From Salinibacterium sp. UTAS2018 (GTDB lineage Bacteria; Actinomycetota; Actinomycetes; Actinomycetales; Microbacteriaceae), in NCBI RefSeq assembly GCF_004118935.1, contig NZ_CP035375.1, forward strand, positions 496,001 through 560,000: 64,000 nucleotides of DNA. Reading direction: 5' to 3'. How positions within the stretch are numbered: the stretch's first letter is position 1; the number at the start of each line of letters is the position of its first letter. Positions 43,218 through 51,835 of this stretch are shown in pieces. Under the pieces are notes generated by a model, which was not told where the DNA came from, did no database searches, and was given only the letters and a program-made list of their open reading frames with translations. The position numbers and the translations under genes are program-made.

Positions 43218-44125
43218 GAGCGAGGCTCCGCAACTGTTCCTGCACCGAGGAACCTGACGATTAGTTCGGCAGCTTCACGCGGCCGTTCATAGTGGATGAG
43301 GTGACCGACGTCGTCGAAAATGGCGAGTTGGGAGTCGGCGAAGAGTGTGTGCACTCGCTCCTGAGCAGGAACCGGGCTGATGGGATCGTTGCGGGCGCCG
43401 ATGAGGAGGGTAGGGACGGTGATTTGCTCTGCGTACATGCTGACATCCGACCCGATTGACGCTTCGAACGCTTCGAGCAGGCTGTCCCGGTCGGCATAAC
43501 TGCTGAAGTGGGCGTGATGCTGTTGGTGTACCCAGCGACGCAATTCAGGATCTTTGGTCTTCACCATGGCGAGACTCATGACGCGCACTACGAGCCAGTT
43601 GCTGAGCATGGACGAGCCGATTGCCAAGGGCAGAGCCCGTGCAGCTTGATAGAACCAGAGGGTGATCCTGCTCAGCATGCCATTGGGGCCAGCCAGCGCG
43701 GGGGCCGCAATGGGATTCACGAGTATGAGCTTGGGAGTGTTCAGTCCACGGGCAAGCGCCGCGGATACAACGATCGATCCGAAGGAGTGCCCCAGAATGT
43801 AGGCGCGGCCGCTGAGCCCGAGTTGTTCCACGAAAGCCTCGAGCCAGCGGGCGTAGCCGTCGATATCGTGAACGTACCCCTCCAACGGCTCGGAGCTGCC
43901 GAAAGCCGGCAGGTCCGGGCTGATGATGCGGATGCCTCGGATGTGGGCGCAGACGGCTTCGAGCCCGTGATGATCGCCGCGGAATCCGTGGACGAGAACC
44001 AGTACCGTGTCGGCATCGGCGGGCCCGTATTCCCAGTAGTGGGTGGACGCTCCGAGCACTGCCACCTCGGAGCGTCTCGCCGGATTGGCGTCGAGCAGTG
44101 CTCCGTAGGGCGATGCGGGCTTCAT
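43214..44125 (-). CDS. Alpha/beta hydrolase
   Basis: 303 residues. Catalytic triad: nucleophile S114 (GHSFGS), Asp in GARNDPISPVP, and His in DVGHLIHYERP. Oxyanion loop HGFRGDHHG lies near 46. The hydrolase could act on an ester or lipid; partner of the glycosyltransferase gene (4-base overlap). TAAGAT is seven bases before the ATG, so the message may be leaderless. Confidence 0.92.
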   Translation of the reverse strand: MKPASPYGALLDANPARRSEVAVLGASTHYWEYGPADADTVLVLVHGFRGDHHGLEAVCAHIRGIRIISPDLPAFGSSEPLEGYVHDIDGYARWLEAFVEQLGLSGRAYILGHSFGSIVVSAALARGLNTPKLILVNPIAAPALAGPNGMLSRITLWFYQAARALPLAIGSSMLSNWLVVRVMSLAMVKTKDPELRRWVHQQHHAHFSSYADRDSLLEAFEASIGSDVSMYAEQITVPTLLIGARNDPISPVPAQERVHTLFADSQLAIFDDVGHLIHYERPREAAELIVRFLGAGTVAEPRS

Positions 44126-44132
44126 TCAGACA

Positions 44133-44138
44133 ATCTTA
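44133..44138 (-). promoter_or_regulatory. -10 element of a leaderless promoter (alpha/beta hydrolase operon)
   Basis: TAAGAT on the minus strand, seven bases (TGTCTGA) before ATG 44125; no ribosome site in between. Confidence 0.45.
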
Positions 44139-44256
44139 TGCAGTCGCGAGGCAGTTGGTCGCATTGAGTGCGACCGGACCGCCACTGATCACCGTACGGG
44201 CTAGCGCTTACGTCGGGAGTACCGCGAGCCGAGTTCCCGGTGTCAGTGTCTCGCCC

Positions 44257-44262
44257 TACGCT
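44257..44262 (+). promoter_or_regulatory. -10 element of a leaderless promoter (exonuclease)
   Basis: TACGCT, six bases (GAGTGC), then ATG 44269, the same pattern as at the sirtuin gene. Confidence 0.5.
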
Positions 44263-44268
44263 GAGTGC

Positions 44269-44967
44269 ATGAGCAACTCCGGCACCCTAGCCACCTTTGA
44301 CCTTGAGACCACCGGCGTCGATGTCGAGAGCAGCCGTATCGTCTCTGCCTGTATAGCAATTGTCGACGCCTCTGGCTCGGTCATTTCCCGTTGGGACTGG
44401 CTCGCCGATCCTGGCATCGAAATTCCTGAGGGAGCAGCGGCTATCCACGGAATTTCGACCGAGCGGGCTCAAGCTGAAGGTCGGGATGCTGCCCTAGTCG
44501 TTGCTGAGATTGTTCAGACCCTCAAAGTGACCTGCGCTCTGGGTATCCCCCTGGTGGTCTACAACGCGCCGTACGATCTTTCATTGCTCGATCGCGAGTG
44601 CCGCCGTCACTCACTCGACAGCCTTGCCGAGCCGTACATCGTGATCGATCCACTGGTCATCGACAAGGCGGTCGACCGTTATCGGCGAGGTAAGCGAACT
44701 CTCGAAGTTACTTCTGCGCTCTACGGCGTCTCGCTCGACGACGCACACGACGCCGGATCAGATGCGATCGCCGCAGCCAGGGTAGCTCTGGCGTTACTAG
44801 CCAAGTACGGCGAGCAACTGAGCATCCCGTTTGGTGAGCTGCATTCGCAACAGCAGCGTTGGTACGCCGATCAAGCCGCGAGTTTTCAGGATTACATGCG
44901 CTCGTCTAAGGGCGACCACAGCTTCGTCGCTAATCCAGACTGGCCGGTTCGCTCACTCCCCCAGTAG
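44269..44967 (+). CDS. DnaQ-like 3'-5' exonuclease
   Basis: 232 residues. DEDDh exonuclease: FDLETTG (DxE), IHGIS, YNAPYDLSLLDREC (Asp) and HDAGSDAIAA (His and Asp). This matches the epsilon subunit/RNase T-like family; no BRCT or other domain is fused, so it may proofread or trim RNA or DNA ends. ATG 44269 is the conserved start; the longer frame upstream has no ribosome site. Nothing else is nearby in the same direction. Confidence 0.92.
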   Translation: MSNSGTLATFDLETTGVDVESSRIVSACIAIVDASGSVISRWDWLADPGIEIPEGAAAIHGISTERAQAEGRDAALVVAEIVQTLKVTCALGIPLVVYNAPYDLSLLDRECRRHSLDSLAEPYIVIDPLVIDKAVDRYRRGKRTLEVTSALYGVSLDDAHDAGSDAIAAARVALALLAKYGEQLSIPFGELHSQQQRWYADQAASFQDYMRSSKGDHSFVANPDWPVRSLPQ

Positions 44968-45067
44968 CCTTAGCTGCTTCGACGATCGAAGTGCGCAGCA
45001 GCCTGGGGCGCTGCGCATTCGTCGTTGGGCGCGACCCGCGACTCGGCCTGGAGTAGCGCCTTAACGA

Positions 45068-45099
45068 CTGAAGGCGACCGGATAACCGATCGCCTTCAG
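45068..45099. terminator. Hairpin between the exonuclease and rpmE2 genes
   Basis: CTGAAGGCGA and its complement TCGCCTTCAG (10 bp), with an inner CGG-ATAA-CCG stem. The genes are convergent; no strong U-run on either side. Confidence 0.45.
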
Positions 45100-45115
45100 A
45101 CAAAACTGACTACTA

Positions 45116-45367
45116 CTAGTTGCCGAAGCCCTTGTAGCGGTTCTTGAACTTCTCCACGCGTCCGGCGGAGTCCATGATGCGCTGCTTGCCCGTGTAGAAC
45201 GGGTGAGATTCCGACGAGATTTCAACGTCGATCACGGGGTAGGTGTTGCCATCTTCCCACTCGATCGTCTTGTCGCTCGAGACGGTCGAACGGGTAAGGA
45301 ACGTGGAACCAGACGCGAGGTCGCGGAAAACGATGGGCGCGTACGTGGGGTGGATCTCGGACTTCAT
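45116..45367 (-). CDS. rpmE2: 50S ribosomal protein L31 type B
   Basis: 83 residues. [25 protein letters not shown] and the C-terminal [26 protein letters not shown] identify L31. It lacks the CxxC pair that binds zinc in type A, so it is the zinc-independent form often made when zinc is scarce. No Zur-like palindrome is seen in the 73-base gap upstream. AGGGAA precedes the ATG; a longer reading to 45508 crosses the ABC gene and is not supported. Confidence 0.96.
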   Translation of the reverse strand: MKSEIHPTYAPIVFRDLASGSTFLTRSTVSSDKTIEWEDGNTYPVIDVEISSESHPFYTGKQRIMDSAGRVEKFKNRYKGFGN

Positions 45368-45440
45368 TGGATTTCCCTGGATTCTGGATGAAAAAAGACG
45401 TAGGCGGTCACGCGGACCGACACACAAGCCTATCAGAGGA

Positions 45441-46223
45441 TTAGGCGGCTCGTGCGGTGTAGCGGCCGGCGTCTTTCGTGATGATGAGTTCGAGGCCGAA
45501 AGCGGCACTCAAGTTCTCTGAGGTAACAACGTCGTCAATCTTACCGGCGCTGTGCACAGATCCTTCGGTCAAAATCAGCGCGTGGGTAAATCCGCGAGGA
45601 ATCTCCTCCACGTGATGGGTGACCATAACGATTGCCGGGGCGGTGTCGGCTTGCGCGTATCCGCTGAGCAACTGAACGAGCTCTTCTCGGGCGCCGAGGT
45701 CGAGACTCGCTGCCGGCTCATCGAGAAGAAGAATTTCTGGGTCGGTCATGACCGACCGTGCGATCTGCACGCGTTTCTGTTCACCGTCACTCAGGTCGCC
45801 AAAACGACGCTCCTCGAGGTGAGACAGGCTCCACTCCGCGAGCACGCGACGAGCGCGACGAATGTCAACGTTCTCGTACTCTTCGTTCCAACGGCCAGTG
45901 ACGGAATAGGCAGCGGTCAACACGACGTCGATAACTCGCTCGTTGCCTGGCACTCGTCGAGCGAGAGCCGTCGAAGAAAAACCGATCCGCGGACGCACGT
46001 CGAAAACATCTGAACTGCCAAGCGTGCTGTCGAGCACGGTGACCTCGCCAGAGCTCGGATGAACCTGAGCGGCCGCGAGTTGAAGCAACGTGGTCTTGCC
46101 TGCTCCATTGGGGCCGAGAATCACCCACCGGTCGGAAGCATCCGCGCTCCAAGAAACGGAGTCGAGAATCGTGTTGCCACTTCGAGTGACGGTGACGTCG
46201 GTGAATGAAAGAACGCTAGCCAT
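45441..46223 (-). CDS. Stand-alone ABC ATPase
   Basis: 260 residues. Walker [10 protein letters not shown] (35-43), signature [14 protein letters not shown] (D in place of the usual S-G-G start), Walker [14 protein letters not shown]-loop THHVEE. No permease gene is adjacent; the sequence type resembles siderophore/iron-uptake or YlmA/ModF-like ATPases. It may serve a permease elsewhere or act in a non-transport role. Divergent from serB. Confidence 0.88.
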   Translation of the reverse strand: MASVLSFTDVTVTRSGNTILDSVSWSADASDRWVILGPNGAGKTTLLQLAAAQVHPSSGEVTVLDSTLGSSDVFDVRPRIGFSSTALARRVPGNERVIDVVLTAAYSVTGRWNEEYENVDIRRARRVLAEWSLSHLEERRFGDLSDGEQKRVQIARSVMTDPEILLLDEPAASLDLGAREELVQLLSGYAQADTAPAIVMVTHHVEEIPRGFTHALILTEGSVHSAGKIDDVVTSENLSAAFGLELIITKDAGRYTARAA

Positions 46224-46352
46224 GATGCGTTCATTCTATGGCTTCGCAGCCTGCTGTGGGCGAGGCGCGGAGGGCGATCCCGATAGTCTGACGGATGAAG
46301 TCGTCCGGACAGCGCGTCCGCGGCCGAAATACGACGGAGAAGGGACCCCGCG

Positions 46353-46991
46353 TTGGCACAGTTTCTCGTAGTTTTCGATGTTGACTCGACGCTGATTGAG
46401 AACGAAGTCATCGAACTTCTTGCGGCCCGTGCAGGTTCCGAGCCGCTAGTGACAGAAATCACTACGCGAGCGATGAACGGTGAGCTCGATTTCGAGCAGA
46501 GTCTTCGAGCGAGAGTTGCGACTCTGGCGGGGCTGTCGGTGAGCGCTATCGCTGAAAGCGCTCGGGAAATTCGCGTAACTCGTGGTGCTGACGACCTCAT
46601 CCGCGGAGTGAAGGATGCCGGCGGGCGTGTTGCCGCTGTCTCCGGTGGCTTTCACGAGCTTCTCGATCCGCTCGCCGAGACACTCGGGCTCGACTATGCG
46701 CGAGCCAATCGGCTGGAGGTCGCCGATGATGTCTTGACCGGTGCGGTACTCGGGCCTGTCATCGATGCCCAGGCAAAAGCCGAGGCCTTGCGGGAGTGGG
46801 CAGCTGAATCCGGCATTCCCCTCTCGCGCACCATCGCCGTTGGCGACGGTGCGAACGATCTCCGGATGATGGAGGCCGCAGCATTGTCCATTGGCATTAC
46901 CGCAAAGCCCATCGTTCGCGCTAATGCCGATGTCCACATCGACACTCGAGATTTGAGCGCCGTTTTGCCGCTGTTGGGGCTGCGCGGCTAG
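46353..46991 (+). CDS. serB: Phosphoserine phosphatase SerB
   Basis: 212 residues. HAD motif VVFDVDSTL with D9 and D11, Ser in AVSGGFHELL, Lys in DAQAKAEAL, and GDGANDLRMM as motif IV. The enzyme makes L-serine from phosphoserine. The start is TTG 46353, with GGAGAAGGGA upstream; no ATG is available. It ends directly beside the convergent fabG stop. Confidence 0.93.
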   Translation: MAQFLVVFDVDSTLIENEVIELLAARAGSEPLVTEITTRAMNGELDFEQSLRARVATLAGLSVSAIAESAREIRVTRGADDLIRGVKDAGGRVAAVSGGFHELLDPLAETLGLDYARANRLEVADDVLTGAVLGPVIDAQAKAEALREWAAESGIPLSRTIAVGDGANDLRMMEAAALSIGITAKPIVRANADVHIDTRDLSAVLPLLGLRG

Positions 46992-47714
46992 TTAGTGGCC
47001 CATTCCTAGTCCACCGTCGACGGGGATGACCGCCCCGGAGATATATCCAGCGTCGTCGCTCGCCAACCACGTGATTGCCTTTGCTACTTCAGAGGGCTTC
47101 GCAAAACGGTTGGCGGGGATCTGCTTCAGGTAGGCATCCTGCTGCTCGGTGGCGAGAGCCGCGGTCATATCGGTCTCGATGAAACCGGGAGCAACCACGT
47201 TCGCTGTGATTCCGCGGCTGCCCAGCTCACGGGTGAGCGATCGAGCGAGTCCGATGAGACCGCTCTTCGACGCGGAGTAGTTGACCTGGCCGGCCGAGCC
47301 GAGAAGTCCCACAACGCTCGACACGAGGATGACGCGACCGAAGCGAGCCTTCATCATGCCTTTCGAGGCACGCTTCACGACGCGAAAGGCTCCGGAGAGG
47401 TTGGTGTCTAGTACGTCGGTAAAATCGTCGTCACTCATGCGCATCAGCAGCATGTCGCGAGTGATTCCTGCGTTGGCGACGACGATCTCCACGGGGCCAA
47501 GCTTCGCTTCGACTTCGCTGAAAGCGCTATCAATGCTCGCGGCATCTGTGACATCCGCCGTCACGGTGAGGGTCCCCTCGGGGCCGGTGCCCGAGCGTGC
47601 CGTCACGGCTACGCGGTACCCCTGAGCCACAAATTCTTCGGCGATGGCCCGACCGATGCCGCGGTTGCCGCCAGTGACAAGGACGATTCGTGATTCAGTT
47701 GCTGTGCTGGTCAT
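46992..47714 (-). CDS. fabG: 3-oxoacyl-ACP reductase FabG-like SDR
   Basis: 240 residues. NADP motif TGGNRGIG (14-21), NAG (NAGITRDMLLMRM), and catalytic Ser (about 133), Y146 and K150 in VSSVVGLLGSAGQVNYSASK. This fits the FabG type (beta-ketoacyl-ACP reduction in fatty acid synthesis). ATG 47714 is used, with GGGA close upstream; ATG 47726 is also in frame. In mycobacteria a similar fabG sits in the FAS-II operon; here it stands with serB and DUF3099. Confidence 0.92.
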   Translation of the reverse strand: MTSTATESRIVLVTGGNRGIGRAIAEEFVAQGYRVAVTARSGTGPEGTLTVTADVTDAASIDSAFSEVEAKLGPVEIVVANAGITRDMLLMRMSDDDFTDVLDTNLSGAFRVVKRASKGMMKARFGRVILVSSVVGLLGSAGQVNYSASKSGLIGLARSLTRELGSRGITANVVAPGFIETDMTAALATEQQDAYLKQIPANRFAKPSEVAKAITWLASDDAGYISGAVIPVDGGLGMGH

Positions 47715-47783
47715 GGTTCCCAGCATATAGTCGCCAACGGCGGCGTAGGCTTAGGGAACAATCTCGGCAACCTAAGAAAGCCA

Positions 47784-48083
47784 ATGAACACTCCTGAGTC
47801 GATCACGTCGCTCCCTGAGCGGCCGGATGATGAGCGTCGTCGCCGCGTCATCAACTACTCCATCGCCATGGCGATTCGCGTTGTGTGCGTATTGCTGTGC
47901 GTCTTTGTTCGTGGTTGGTGGCTAGTGCTTCCCGTTCTCGGTGCGGTGGTGTTGCCCTATGTCGCTGTGGTGTTGGCGAATGTCGAGACGCGGCGCTCAG
48001 GTGCGGTGAGCATCCCCGGGCAGTTCGCGCTCGATTCGCGTGATTCTTTTCTTGGCAACGGATCGGATGAGGCTGCTCGGTGA
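47784..48083 (+). CDS. DUF3099 family membrane protein
   Basis: 99 residues. Two hydrophobic helices (VINYSIAMAIRVVCVLLCVFV and WWLVLPVLGAVVLPYVAVVLA), with an acidic, polar N-terminus. Matches the actinobacterial DUF3099 family (unknown function). It is coupled to the next gene by a GTGA overlap, and to SURF1 beyond it. Confidence 0.88.
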   Translation: MNTPESITSLPERPDDERRRRVINYSIAMAIRVVCVLLCVFVRGWWLVLPVLGAVVLPYVAVVLANVETRRSGAVSIPGQFALDSRDSFLGNGSDEAAR

Positions 48084-48322
48084 TCGGAGAGAGTGGCCCG
48101 AGCATGCAGCAGTGTTCGCGCGCTGGGTGTGTCGTGCCAGCACAGTTCAACGTCAACTGGCGCAATCCGCGTATTCACGGTCCCGAGCGCGTGAAAATCT
48201 GGCTTGCCTGCGGCGAGCATAAAGAATTCCTTCGCGACTATCTGGCCACCCGTGGGTTCCCTGTCTTCGTCAGTGATCTCGACTCCCCCATGAGCGTCCT
48301 TCCCGATGGTGGTGCCGCGTGA
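48080..48322 (+). CDS. Small Cys-rich protein of the SURF1 operon
   Basis: 80 residues from GTG 48080 (overlapping the DUF3099 stop); ATG 48104 is an alternative. Cys residues CSRAGC near the N-terminus and CGEH in the middle could form a zinc site. The family is usually annotated loosely in databases (sometimes as acetone carboxylase) without basis. It is placed between DUF3099 and SURF1, with GTGA overlaps on both sides, so it probably acts with them. Confidence 0.75.
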   Translation: MIGESGPSMQQCSRAGCVVPAQFNVNWRNPRIHGPERVKIWLACGEHKEFLRDYLATRGFPVFVSDLDSPMSVLPDGGAA

Positions 48323-49155
48323 AGAAATGGCGCTTCGTACTGTCTAGTCGCTGGTTCGGCTACCTCACACTGGTCATCGTGTTCGCTATCGGTTGCGTCT
48401 TTCTCTCGCACTGGCAGTTCGATCGCCGGGAGGAGGCAGCCACAGAAGTTGCGCGCGTGAGCGAGAACTGGGAATCCGCTCCCCGCACACTCGACGCGGT
48501 TATGCCCGAACTCAACGAGTTCGATGATGACAACAAGTGGATGCCGGTGGCAGTGAGCGGCGAGTACCTCATAGGTGAGCAACTCCTCGTTCGAGGTCGT
48601 CCTTATGGCGGCCAGCCCGGGTTCGAAGTCCTCGTTCCTCTGCAGCTCGACAACGGTCAGGTCATCGTGGTCGACCGCGGCTGGGTGCCGTCGGGTAATA
48701 GCCAAGATGCACCGGATTCCGTGCCCGCGGCTCCGACAGGCCGTGTAGACGTTGTGCTCAGGCTCAAACCGAGCGAACCGACCGTGTTCGGGCGTTCCGC
48801 TCCGGAGGGTCAAATTGCTACCATCCACTTGCCTGCGATCGCAGAGTTGCTCGATGATCCGACCTTCACGGGTGCTTACGGGCTGCTCGCAACGGAAGAT
48901 CCCGACGCTGGGGTGCGACCGCTCGCCTACCCCAAGCCGCTGCTAGATGAGGGAGCGCACCTCTCGTATGCATTCCAGTGGGTGGCGTTCGGAGTGCTCG
49001 CGTTTATCGGGCTGGGCTGGGCCGTGCGCCAGGAGTATCGCCTGATCAACGAAGACGATCCCGCTGAGCAGGAGCGTGCACAGAAGCGTCGCCTTAAAGT
49101 GGAGAAACGTGGCCCCACTGACGCCGACATCGAAGACGCTTTGCTCGACTCCTGA
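48319..49155 (+). CDS. SURF1-family cytochrome oxidase assembly protein
   Basis: 278 residues. N-terminal helix (about 13-32), an extracellular domain with the family motifs WQFDRREE, PYGGQPGFEVLVPLQLDNGQVIVVDRGWVP, and a second helix near 225-245 (FQWVAFGVLAFIGLGWA). SURF1 assists heme a insertion into cytochrome aa3 oxidase; ctaA and ctaB, which make heme A, are 7 kb away. It is translated with the upstream small protein. Confidence 0.95.
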   Translation: MKKWRFVLSSRWFGYLTLVIVFAIGCVFLSHWQFDRREEAATEVARVSENWESAPRTLDAVMPELNEFDDDNKWMPVAVSGEYLIGEQLLVRGRPYGGQPGFEVLVPLQLDNGQVIVVDRGWVPSGNSQDAPDSVPAAPTGRVDVVLRLKPSEPTVFGRSAPEGQIATIHLPAIAELLDDPTFTGAYGLLATEDPDAGVRPLAYPKPLLDEGAHLSYAFQWVAFGVLAFIGLGWAVRQEYRLINEDDPAEQERAQKRRLKVEKRGPTDADIEDALLDS

Positions 49156-49167
49156 GCTGACTAACGC

Positions 49168-50766
49168 TTAAGCCAGGCTGATGAGGTCTGCGTAGTCCTT
49201 GTTCCAATGGTCTTCAATACCATCGGGCAGAATCAACACTCGTTCAGGATTGAGAGCCTCAACGGCACCCTCATCGTGGCTCACCAGCACGACGGCGCCC
49301 GTGTAGTTGGAGAGAGCACCAAGAATCTCTTCACGGCTCGCGGGGTCGAGGTTGTTAGTCGGCTCATCGAGCAGCAGCACGTTTGCGCCGCTGACGACGA
49401 TCATCGCGAGAGCCAAACGCGTTTTCTCTCCACCCGATAGCACTCCGGCTGGCTTGGTCGCGTCATCCCCGGTGAACAGGAACGAACCGAGAACTCGGCG
49501 CGCTTCCATCTCAGTGATGTTGGGCGACGATGAAACCATGTTCTCGAGCACGGAGCGCTTGACGTCGATCGTCTCGTGCTCCTGGGCGTAGTATCCGATG
49601 CGCAGGCCGTGACCGGGTTCGATGTGACCGGTGTCCGGCTCGTCCACACCGGCGAGCATCCGAAGCAGAGTCGTCTTTCCTGCACCGTTGAAACCGAGAA
49701 TGACGACCTTTGAGCCACGATCGATCGCAAGATCTACCGAAGCGAAAATTTCAAGAGAGCCGTAGCTCTTGCTCAGGTTGTAGCCCATAAGCGGCGTGCG
49801 GCCGCATGGTGCGGGATCCGGGAAGCGGAGCGCGGCCACGCGATCGGAGGCGCGAACATCTTCAAGCCCGGCCAGAAGTTTCTCAGCACGAGCCACCATC
49901 TGGTGAGCTGAGGCTGCCTTGGATGCTTTTGCACCGAAGCGAGCGGCCTGAGCCTGAAGCGTGGACGCCTTCTTTTCGGCGTTCGCACGCTCTTTCTTTC
50001 GACGCTCTTCGTCGGACTGTCGCTGGCGAAGGTAGTGCTTCCAGCCCATGTTGTACTGGTCGATCAATTGACGGTTAGCGTCGAGATAAAACACCTTGTT
50101 GACGGTGTCTTCCACGAGCTCAACATCGTGACTAATCACGATCAGACCGCCGCTGAAGTTTTTGAGGAACTCGCGAAGCCAGACGACGGAGTCGGCATCG
50201 AGATGGTTAGTCGGTTCGTCGAGCAGCATCGTGTCGGCTCCCGAGAACAGGATGCGCGCCAGTTCGATACGGCGTCGTTGTCCACCGGAAAGCGTGGAGA
50301 GTGGTTGCTCGAGGATGCGGTCAGGCAGGCTGAGGTTGCTGGCAATAGAAGCAGCTTCGGCTTCAGCCGCGTAGCCCCCGAGCGCTAAGAAGCGGTCATC
50401 GAGCTTGCTATAGCGATCCATCGCCGCTGCGCTCACGGCCGGGTCGCTGCTGCCCATCTCGTCCTGCGCCTGGCGCATTTTGAGAACGATGCTTCCGAGA
50501 CCACGAGCATCCAAGATGCGGGTTCTGGCCAGATCTTCGGGATTGCCCGAGCGCGGGTCCTGCGGCAAGTAGCCGATCTCGCCAGTGCGCTCGATTTTTC
50601 CGTCGGTGGCTTCGAGCTCCCCAGCGAGAGTTTTAGTCAGCGTCGTTTTGCCGGCACCGTTCCGCCCCACGAGCCCAATTTTGTCCCCGCGGTCGACACG
50701 AAAGTTAACGCCCTGCATGAGCATGCGTGCGCCTACGCGCAACTCGAGGTCATGCACAGCAAGCAC
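49168..50766 (-). CDS. ABC-F family ATPase
   Basis: 532 residues with two nucleotide-binding domains and no membrane part. Walker A: GRNGAGKTT (about 36) and GFNGAGKTT (about 353). Signatures LSGGQRRRIELARIL and LSGGEKTRLALAMI. The linker carries the charged ABC-F helix SDEERRKKERANAEKKA. ABC-F proteins act on ribosomes to relieve stalling or give antibiotic protection; assignment to housekeeping or resistance type is not possible by sight. Convergent with the SURF1 gene. Confidence 0.93.
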   Translation of the reverse strand: MLAVHDLELRVGARMLMQGVNFRVDRGDKIGLVGRNGAGKTTLTKTLAGELEATDGKIERTGEIGYLPQDPRSGNPEDLARTRILDARGLGSIVLKMRQAQDEMGSSDPAVSAAAMDRYSKLDDRFLALGGYAAEAEAASIASNLSLPDRILEQPLSTLSGGQRRRIELARILFSGADTMLLDEPTNHLDADSVVWLREFLKNFSGGLIVISHDVELVEDTVNKVFYLDANRQLIDQYNMGWKHYLRQRQSDEERRKKERANAEKKASTLQAQAARFGAKASKAASAHQMVARAEKLLAGLEDVRASDRVAALRFPDPAPCGRTPLMGYNLSKSYGSLEIFASVDLAIDRGSKVVILGFNGAGKTTLLRMLAGVDEPDTGHIEPGHGLRIGYYAQEHETIDVKRSVLENMVSSSPNITEMEARRVLGSFLFTGDDATKPAGVLSGGEKTRLALAMIVVSGANVLLLDEPTNNLDPASREEILGALSNYTGAVVLVSHDEGAVEALNPERVLILPDGIEDHWNKDYADLISLA

Positions 50767-50878
50767 GGCAAAACATCCAAATCTTGGGGTTGGGGAAAGT
50801 GGGCGACAGCACCAACCAACTAGTCTACTTCCTAGTGCTGGTAGATCGGTGCAGGAACGACGAGTCTAGGGGGCCGAT

Positions 50879-51505
50879 GTGACTATGAGCGTGAGTGCGA
50901 GGTTGTTCAAACCCACAATGATCGACCTGATTTTCGGTCCGGGCCTCGCGACGAGTGTGGTTTTTATCACCGCGGCAGCCGCTGCCACAGCAATTGCGGC
51001 GCAATTTGTGGTCCCGCTCGATCCGGTGCCGATCACCGCCCAGACGCTCGCGGTGATGATTGTCGGACTGAGCTTGGGAGCGACTCGTGCCGCACTGGCA
51101 ATGCTTCTTTACGCACTACTGGGCATCAGCGGTATGCCCGTGTTCAGTAACGCGCAGGGAGGCAGCGAAGTGCTGTTGGGCACCGGAGGCGGCTACATTG
51201 TGGGCTATATCTGCGCGGCCTGGGTGATGGGCATGCTGGCAGAGCGCGGATGGTACAAAACATTCCCCCAAGCAGCTGCCGCTGCGGCACTCGGGAGCAT
51301 TCTCATCTATGCGTTGGGCATGATCGGTATTGCCCGAGTCTTCTCGGCCACTGGCCGGGACTTCACCGTCGGCACCCTCTTCGACATCGGCGTCGCACCA
51401 TTCATCGCTGGAGCAATCATTAAACTGACGATCGCCGCAGCGCTGCTCTCACTTACGTGGAAGGCAGTGCTGCGGCGACGGCCACGAGCGGCAGAATTTG
51501 TCTAG
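50879..51505 (+). CDS. bioY: Biotin transporter BioY
   Basis: 208 residues, six membrane segments, with the BioY pattern TAQTLAVMIVGLSLGATRAALAMLLYALLGISGMPVF and GGGYIVGYICAAWVMGML. It is the S component for biotin of an ECF transporter; no A/A' or T component is adjacent. The start is GTG 50879, five bases after a GGGGG stretch. Its stop TAG overlaps the convergent sufT stop, the two genes sharing bases 51502-51505. Confidence 0.9.
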   Translation: MTMSVSARLFKPTMIDLIFGPGLATSVVFITAAAAATAIAAQFVVPLDPVPITAQTLAVMIVGLSLGATRAALAMLLYALLGISGMPVFSNAQGGSEVLLGTGGGYIVGYICAAWVMGMLAERGWYKTFPQAAAAAALGSILIYALGMIGIARVFSATGRDFTVGTLFDIGVAPFIAGAIIKLTIAAALLSLTWKAVLRRRPRAAEFV

Positions 51506-51831
51506 ATTGAGAAGCCGAGGGCGCGCATCATGTCGCGGCCGTCGTCAGTGATTTTTTCGGGACCCCACGGCGGCATCCACACCCAGTTGATGCGGAAAGC
51601 CTCCACGACGTTGTCGAGAGATTGAGCGATTTGCTCCTCGATCACGTCGGTCAGCGGGCAGCCAGCTGAGGTAAGCGTCATGCTGATGATCAGGGCGTTG
51701 TTCTCGGGATCCCAGCTGAGATCGTAGATGAGTCCCAAATCGACGATGTTGACACCCAGCTCGGGGTCAACCACATCTTTGAGGGCCTCTTCGACTTCAT
51801 CGAAGAGCGCGGGCGCCAGAACGGTAGACAT
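51502..51831 (-). CDS. sufT: Metal-sulfur cluster biosynthesis factor (SufT/DUF59)
   Basis: 109 residues. MIP18/PaaD-like family with DPELGVNIVDLGLIYD and TLTSAGCPLTDVIEEQI, containing the Cys of the family. It is the last gene of the suf run (sufC ends five bases upstream), so it likely helps deliver Fe-S clusters. Not a catalytic subunit. Stop overlaps that of bioY. Confidence 0.92.
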   Translation of the reverse strand: MSTVLAPALFDEVEEALKDVVDPELGVNIVDLGLIYDLSWDPENNALIISMTLTSAGCPLTDVIEEQIAQSLDNVVEAFRINWVWMPPWGPEKITDDGRDMMRALGFSI

Positions 51832-51835
51832 ACGC

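Noticed and set aside
45368..45440. Zur operator ahead of rpmE2
   Set aside because: No AT-rich palindrome of the expected form was seen.
45368..45508. Upstream extension of rpmE2
   Set aside because: L31 proteins start at MKSEIHP; the extension overlaps the ABC gene and has no ribosome site.
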